From VXRJ01 sp965246995 (GTDB lineage Bacteria > Acidobacteriota > Vicinamibacteria > Vicinamibacterales > UBA8438), in the NCBI GenBank assembly GCA_965246995.1, contig OZ252008.1:682001-746000 (forward strand): a DNA stretch of 64,000 bases, given 5' to 3'. Both the position numbers and the translations under genes were made by a program. Shown here piece after piece: positions 59,683 through 64,000 of this stretch. How positions within the stretch are numbered: the stretch's first letter is position 1; each line of letters starts with the position of its first letter. The notes under the pieces were generated by a model. The model worked only from the letters and a program-made list of their open reading frames with translations, was not told the DNA's origin and made no database searches.

Positions 59683-59925
59683 CTAAGGCCGCCAGACCGC
59701 CTTCGCAATCTCGTAGAAGCCGACCACCAGGCCGGCCAGCAGCCCCGTCAGCACTCCCCACGGGCTAGTGCCCTGCCAGCTGTCCAACCCGTAGCCGACC
59801 CCGCCCAAGAGCAGAATCGCCCCAATCAATGAGTAGCTGGCGGCTGCCGCCGGTCCTGCTCTGCGGATGTTCTCTTGCAGGAAACGCAGGGAGCGCGCCA
59901 GGTACTGATCTCGCTCGTCGGGCAT
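59683..59925 (-). CDS. AtpZ-like small membrane protein
   Basis: An 80-residue protein with two hydrophobic helices (SLIGAILLLGGVGYGLDSW and WGVLTGLLAGLVVGFYEIAK). The GYxLD turn and two-helix form match AtpZ/AtpQ-type proteins found first in many F0F1 operons. It opens the minus-strand F0 operon Z-I-B-E-F. Confidence 0.8.
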   Translation of the reverse strand: MPDERDQYLARSLRFLQENIRRAGPAAAASYSLIGAILLLGGVGYGLDSWQGTSPWGVLTGLLAGLVVGFYEIAKAVWRP

Positions 59926-60024
59926 GCGAACGCTCGCCAGTGGCGCGTGTCCGAGCCGCCCGTTCCATCGGTTCTAAACCGGGTGGTCTCGGACGGCCCC
60001 TTCCCGAAGCAAAACAAACGGTAA

Positions 60025-60053
60025 ATCATAGCAAGCAGGCCCGGAGGGGGCAA
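60025..60053 (-). promoter_or_regulatory. promoter of the F0 operon
   Basis: On the minus strand TTGCCC (60048-60053) and TATGAT (60025-60030) are spaced by 17 bases. They lie about 100 bases before the first start codon at 59925, so this operon has a true leader. The rest of the 158-base gap holds no recognised feature. Confidence 0.6.
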
Positions 60054-60083
60054 GGCGCGGCGGACTGCGGCGCCGTCGGGCGA

Positions 60084-61109
60084 TCACCAGACGGTGAACT
60101 CGAAGCAGCCGGGCGCTACGAGCAGTCGCGTGTCATCGGGAAAGTAGAGACTGGAAGGCAGTACCACGCCGGCCGCCCGTAATTGCACCGTGCGGATCTT
60201 TTCACCGGCCGGGTTGTAGACGTAGAGGTACGGTACCGACAGCGCGACCCAGAGGTTGCCGCGGCGGTCAAGCGCCGCGGTCCGGACGTTCGGTGGCACT
60301 ACCGGCAGCGTCCGGCCCCGCTCGTCGGTACGTTCCGGCCACATCGACGGCAGGTTGTTGATGATCGGATCGATCTCCGGCCCCTGCACGAAGCGTTCGA
60401 ACAGCAGTACGCCGTCACGGTCGTACTTCCGGAACGCGGGCCGTCCCCCTTGGAAGACGAAGTAATAGCTTCCCGTTTCCGGGTCGGCGAGCGGGATACC
60501 GCTGTTGAACGCGAGGTGCAGGTCGCGCTCCGACTCGTGGCCGGTTGCGCGGAACGACCCGATCGTCCGGTACGGATAGCCGTTCAGGCTGTACAGGGTG
60601 ATCAGGCCACCCGTTTCCGTCTGGTTTATCAGGATGGCGCGGCCGGTGAATTCGAGCGATCCGATTCCATTCAGCACCCAGTCGCCCAGTGTCAGGCGGG
60701 GGGCGGCCCGTCCGGGGATACGGAAGCTGCCGAGGCGCGTTCCGTCGCCGTCGAATACCTGTACACGTTCGCGCCCCTCCGGTGCGTCCGCGACCACGAA
60801 CCGGCCGTCCGCGCCCAGATCGAACGTGCTGGCGGCGATGATCCGTCCCTCCTCCGGCCCCACCTGGACGACCGCTTCCATCGACTCGCCGCCGGGCGCG
60901 ACACGGTAAACCGAATGCCCGCGCCGGTCAAAGACATAGGCGTATCCGTCGTCCGATTGCTGAAAGACGGACGGATCGCGGAACGCGCCGACGACGTGCG
61001 GCGGGAGGCCGCCGGTGGCTGGGAGTCGCTCGACTTGCTGCGTGCTGGCCGCAACTCCGGAGAGCAGCGCGAGGACGAGCGCGAGGCAGGGCGGGAGGAA
61101 CCGGATCAG
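60084..61109 (-). CDS. secreted beta-propeller (NHL-like) protein with probable CTG start
   Basis: A protein of about 341 residues with a hydrophobic signal sequence (FLPPCLALVLALLSGVAA) and a repeated six-bladed-propeller pattern (GYAYVFDRRGHSVYRV, GRFVVADAPEG, GNLWVALSVPYLYVYNPAGE). No ATG, GTG or TTG lies at the right place. A CTG at 61109 overlaps the upstream stop as CTGA, exactly like the ATGA/GTGA overlaps elsewhere in this window, and is taken as the start. A TTG at 61199 would add 30 Arg-rich residues. Ligand and function are unknown. Confidence 0.75.
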   Translation of the reverse strand: MIRFLPPCLALVLALLSGVAASTQQVERLPATGGLPPHVVGAFRDPSVFQQSDDGYAYVFDRRGHSVYRVAPGGESMEAVVQVGPEEGRIIAASTFDLGADGRFVVADAPEGRERVQVFDGDGTRLGSFRIPGRAAPRLTLGDWVLNGIGSLEFTGRAILINQTETGGLITLYSLNGYPYRTIGSFRATGHESERDLHLAFNSGIPLADPETGSYYFVFQGGRPAFRKYDRDGVLLFERFVQGPEIDPIINNLPSMWPERTDERGRTLPVVPPNVRTAALDRRGNLWVALSVPYLYVYNPAGEKIRTVQLRAAGVVLPSSLYFPDDTRLLVAPGCFEFTVW

Positions 61110-63283
61110 TAGCTCGCGACCTCGCGCACGGCGTCGAGGATGTCGGACGCCTGCGGGAGGATAGCCTCCTCGAGAACCGGGGCGTACGCGACCGGGCAAT
61201 CGAGTGCGGCAACCCGCTTGATGGGCGCGTCGAGCTGATCGAACAACTCGTCCGCGATGCGCGCCGCCAGCTCCCCGCCGAAGCCACACGTGAGCTGGTC
61301 CTCGTGGGCAATGACGACGCGGCTGGTGGCGCATACCGCCTCCGCGATCCCGTCCCAGTCGTACGGTGCGATCGTCCGCAGGTCAATCACCCGGACGTCG
61401 ATTCCTTCCTGGCTTGCCCGCTGCGCCGCCAGCAACGTCCGTTGCACCAGTGCGCCCCAGGTGATGACCGTGACGTCGGTTCCGTCGCGGCACACCGCCG
61501 CGCGTCCGAACGGCAACGTGTAGTCCGTTCCCGGGTAGACCCCCTTGTTGTAGGTCTGGCGGTAGAGGTGCTTGTGCTCGAGGAACAGGACCGGGTCGTC
61601 GCAGCGGATCGCGGTCCGGAGCAGGCCGGCCGCATCCTGGGCATTCGACGGGAAGGCGATTCGCAGGCCGGGGCAATGGGCGAAGATGCTCTCGCCCGAC
61701 TGGCTGTGGTAGAGCGCGCCGCCCTTCAGGTAGCCGCCGATCGGTACCCGGATTACCACCGGGCACGACCATGCGTTGTTCGACCGGTAGCGGAGCATCG
61801 TCAGTTCGTCGCGGATCTGCATCATCGCCGGCCAGATGTAGTCGAAGAACTGAATCTCCACGACCGGCTTCACGCCGCGGATCGCCATGCCGATCGCGCG
61901 TCCGACGATATTCGCTTCGGCGAGCGGCGAGTTGAAGACCCGATCCCCCCCGTAGGCGCGCTGCAGGCCGAGGGTAGCCTTGAAAACGCCCCCCTTGCCG
62001 ATCACTTCCGAAAGGATCTCGGCGCGGCTTGCGTCCGCGACGTCCTCACCGAAGATGACGATCCGCGGATCGCGTCGCATTTCGTCCTGCAGTGTCCGAT
62101 TGATGGTGGTGACCATCGTGTCGGGCTTGGCGCCTTCCAGATCGGCGGCGCCGGTCGCATCGCCGCCGCTGGCCGGCGTCGCCTCGAACGTCGCCGAGGC
62201 GGGGTCGACGTCAGGGGAATAGACGTAGCGCGTCGCTTCGTCCGCGTCCGGTTTCGGCGCTGCAATAGCCAGATCCGTTGCCTGCTGCACCTCGCGGGAG
62301 ACATCGTCGGCAATCGCGGCGAGTTCCGGTTCGGTCGCATGACCCCCGTCGCGCAGGAACTGGGCGAACTGGCGCAACGGATCGCGTGCCGCTTCCTCCT
62401 CGCGCTCCGCCTCGATCTTGTAGTGCCGCTCGTCGTCCGACATCGAGTGCGAGTACGGACGGATGACATGCGCATGCACGAGGGCTGGCCCGGAGCGGGC
62501 GCGCGCCCAGGCGATCGCCTCGCTCATTGCTTCGTAGCTGGCGATGCCGTCGGTGCCGTCCACGCGGACGACATGGAGGCCCGGGAACGAGTCGACCAGC
62601 CCGGAGATATCACCGCCTACCGTCTGCACCTCGACCGGGACCGAGATGGCGTAACCGTTGTCCTCCACCAGGTAGACGACCGGCAGGTTGCTGTTGCAGA
62701 CGGTGTTGAGCGATTCCCAGAACTCGCCGCCGCTCGTCTGGCCATCCCCCATCGCGACCAGCACCACTTCGTCGTCGGCGCCGTCGACGGCCGTCTCGAG
62801 GCCGGCGACGTGCTGGCGCAACTCGCCTGCCTCCGCCGCACCGACCGCATGCAGGCACTGCGTCGTGCAGCAGCTCGACGACGAGACGATCTGCAGACGG
62901 GGCGAACTCCAGTGGGTCGGCATCTGGCGGCCGCCGGAGAAGGGCTCGTCCCTGGCGCCCACCGCGCTCAGCAGCATCTCTTCGGCGGTCAGGCCGAGCG
63001 TCAGACAGAGCGCCCGGTCCCGGTAGTAAGGGAAGACCCAGTCATGCCCGGGCCGAAGCGCAAGCCCCGCCGCCACCTGCACCGCCTCGTGGCCGGCGCC
63101 GCTGATCTGGAAGTAACTGAGGCTCTGGTTCTTGAGCTGCAACTCTCGGTCATCGAGCCGCCGGGCGAGCAGCATCGTCCGATAGAAACGATGCAGTTGT
63201 GCCCGCGAGAGCCCAGCCGTCTGGTGCGCTGCGGTGACTCGCGCGCCGGCCGAGGTCCCCTCGGAGATGGCCGGCTGCTTCAT
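61106..63283 (-). CDS. 2-oxoacid dehydrogenase E1, fused alpha and beta subunits
   Basis: A thiamine diphosphate-dependent E1, of branched-chain 2-oxoacid dehydrogenase type, with alpha (about 1-340) and beta (about 395-725) parts in one 725-residue chain. The TPP motif starts GDGQTSGGEFWES and ends at NSNLP. The beta part has IFGEDVAD, PLAEANIVG and FGGELAARI. E1 decarboxylates the 2-oxoacid and acylates E2 lipoyl groups; no E2 or E3 gene is in the window. The ATG at 63283 has a clean GGAGG 8 bases upstream. Confidence 0.92.
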   Translation of the reverse strand: MKQPAISEGTSAGARVTAAHQTAGLSRAQLHRFYRTMLLARRLDDRELQLKNQSLSYFQISGAGHEAVQVAAGLALRPGHDWVFPYYRDRALCLTLGLTAEEMLLSAVGARDEPFSGGRQMPTHWSSPRLQIVSSSSCCTTQCLHAVGAAEAGELRQHVAGLETAVDGADDEVVLVAMGDGQTSGGEFWESLNTVCNSNLPVVYLVEDNGYAISVPVEVQTVGGDISGLVDSFPGLHVVRVDGTDGIASYEAMSEAIAWARARSGPALVHAHVIRPYSHSMSDDERHYKIEAEREEEAARDPLRQFAQFLRDGGHATEPELAAIADDVSREVQQATDLAIAAPKPDADEATRYVYSPDVDPASATFEATPASGGDATGAADLEGAKPDTMVTTINRTLQDEMRRDPRIVIFGEDVADASRAEILSEVIGKGGVFKATLGLQRAYGGDRVFNSPLAEANIVGRAIGMAIRGVKPVVEIQFFDYIWPAMMQIRDELTMLRYRSNNAWSCPVVIRVPIGGYLKGGALYHSQSGESIFAHCPGLRIAFPSNAQDAAGLLRTAIRCDDPVLFLEHKHLYRQTYNKGVYPGTDYTLPFGRAAVCRDGTDVTVITWGALVQRTLLAAQRASQEGIDVRVIDLRTIAPYDWDGIAEAVCATSRVVIAHEDQLTCGFGGELAARIADELFDQLDAPIKRVAALDCPVAYAPVLEEAILPQASDILDAVREVASY

Positions 63284-63355
63284 GGTGCAAATCCTCCGTG
63301 GAGGGCGGAAGCGCCGGGCGCCGGCCAGCCCGATGGCATGACGAGCACAGCTCAA

Positions 63356-63361
63356 ACTATA
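63356..63361 (-). promoter_or_regulatory. -10 element (TATAGT) for the E1 gene
   Basis: TATAGT on the minus strand lies 72 bases before the E1 ATG in the divergent gap shared with the cupin gene. A TTGACG lies 23 bases further up, too far for a standard spacer. Confidence 0.4.
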
Positions 63362-63474
63362 TCACGCGACGGCGTTGCCGACACCGTCAAGGGGTCCGTT
63401 CCGATCGGCGCAAACTATTTGCTATCATCACTTTATAAGGTCCATGCCGCGCTTCCGAAATCTGAGGAGACTCA

Positions 63475-63846
63475 ATGCCCCCCACCCCCGCTGTCCACCG
63501 TTGGGACGATCTCGCTCTGGACAAGGTGACCGAGCTGGTTTCCCGCAAGATCGTAGCTGGCGAGCGGCAAATGCTGGCGCAGGTCTACCTGAAGCGCGGT
63601 GCCCTGGTTCCGCTTCACCGCCACGAGAGCGAGCAGATGCAGTACGTCCTGCAGGGGGCGCTCAGGACGGTCGTCGACGGCGCCGAGGTGGTGGTCCGGG
63701 AGGGAGAAGTGCTCCGGATCCCGCCCGGCGCCGCCCACCAGGCGGAGGCGCTCGACGACACCTTCACGCTCGAGACGTTCAGCCCGATCCGCGGGGACTG
63801 GCTCACGCCTGACGCCGCGCCCGATGGCGCGCCGTCGGGCGAGTGA
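63475..63846 (+). CDS. small cupin-domain protein
   Basis: A single-domain cupin of 123 residues. Motif 1 is PLHRHESEQMQYVLQG with two His and a Glu, and motif 2 is RIPPGAAHQAEA with the last His, giving a full metal site. Such proteins can be dioxygenases, isomerases or sensors. The family level gives no substrate. It is divergent from the E1 gene, and a TATAAG (63434) lies about 36 bases before its ATG. Confidence 0.9.
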   Translation: MPPTPAVHRWDDLALDKVTELVSRKIVAGERQMLAQVYLKRGALVPLHRHESEQMQYVLQGALRTVVDGAEVVVREGEVLRIPPGAAHQAEALDDTFTLETFSPIRGDWLTPDAAPDGAPSGE

Positions 63847-63868
63847 GTGTGCGACACTCTCCGGCGAC

Positions 63869-64000
63869 ATGTTGCGCGCTGGACTGATCGGTTTTGGCTC
63901 GTCCGGAAAGACGACGCTGTTTCACCTGTTGACGCGGGGACACGAGGGGCGCGCCGGTGGCCGCAGCGATGCAAGCATCGGCCAGGCGCAGGTTCCGGAC
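63869..64000 (+). CDS. YchF/Obg-like GTPase or ATPase, 5' part only
   Basis: The first 44 codons of a P-loop NTPase. MLRAGLIGFGSSGKTTLFH carries the G1 loop, and a later SIGQAQVPD resembles the YchF segment before its second strand. The G1 loop reads GFGSSGKTT in place of the usual GxPNVGKST, so this may be a divergent paralogue rather than housekeeping YchF. The gene runs off the window end. Confidence 0.7.
   Translation, partial: MLRAGLIGFGSSGKTTLFHLLTRGHEGRAGGRSDASIGQAQVPD

Noticed and set aside
1..64000. CRISPR arrays, insertion sequences, prophage genes, attachment sites
   Set aside because: No regularly spaced direct repeats, transposase, integrase or phage structural genes were seen.

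Overview
The window is one contiguous, GC-rich, gene-dense bacterial chromosome segment. Most genes sit in tight same-strand runs with 4-base ATGA/GTGA stop-start overlaps. The two adjacent secreted von Willebrand A proteins are of a type typical of Acidobacteriota. Together with a Gram-negative envelope (Pal lipoprotein, RseP, WaaE-like glycosyltransferase), the folP-cdaA-ybbR-glmM run and a small bacterial microcompartment (BMC) locus, they point to Acidobacteriota, perhaps a Vicinamibacteria-like lineage. That placement is inference from gene content. There is no rRNA, phage, insertion sequence or CRISPR array.

Layout. 1-9.6 kb: 3' end of fabH, queA, a CAT tRNA, tilS, ftsH, folP, cdaA, ybbR, glmM and pdxJ (fatty-acid start, tRNA modification, proteolysis, folate, c-di-AMP, cell-wall precursor, vitamin B6). 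9.6-12.0 kb: a YHS protein, then a compact BMC locus made of a class II aldolase with a C-terminal tail, one hexameric shell protein, two pentameric vertex proteins and an 82-residue Cys-motif protein. 12-14 kb: nth, queE, queC. 14-21.4 kb (minus): a Gld-like ABC exporter, a DUF4340 protein and a PBP4-type carboxypeptidase, plus a degenerate receiver-PilZ protein. 21.5-28 kb: pal, then a divergent pyrimidine locus (pyrK-pyrD against pyrR-pyrB-pyrC) and a DUF2400 gene. 28-39.7 kb: glycosyltransferases, truA, then uppS-cdsA-dxr-rseP (isoprenoid carrier, phospholipid, MEP pathway, site-2 protease) convergent with a HAD phosphatase and ispG, then hemL and a methyltransferase. 39.8-47 kb: a cytochrome c, heme genes (hemB, fused hemC-hemD, hemA, a ccsA/hemX-like gene) and two VWA proteins. 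47-57 kb: a nuo operon A-C-D-H-J-K-L-M-N, followed by a two-gene HEPN-like cassette. 57.5-60 kb (minus): an F0-only ATP synthase operon Z-I-B-E-F. 60-64 kb: a beta-propeller lipoprotein-like secreted protein, a fused 2-oxoacid dehydrogenase E1, a cupin and the start of a YchF-like GTPase.

The most interesting points are these. (1) The minimal BMC locus has two candidate encapsulation helices and an unfamiliar Cys-motif cargo or adaptor. (2) The pyrRBC leader carries a near-perfect PyrR RNA-binding loop next to the ribosome site. (3) A recurring -10 hexamer lies only 6-11 bases upstream of the start codon of many first genes, which suggests widespread leaderless mRNAs. (4) The nuo operon lacks exactly the Fe-S subunits (B, E, F, G, I), and the atp operon lacks all of F1. 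(5) A dispersed palindromic repeat family is present. (6) A probable CTG start codon is used in a stop-start overlap.
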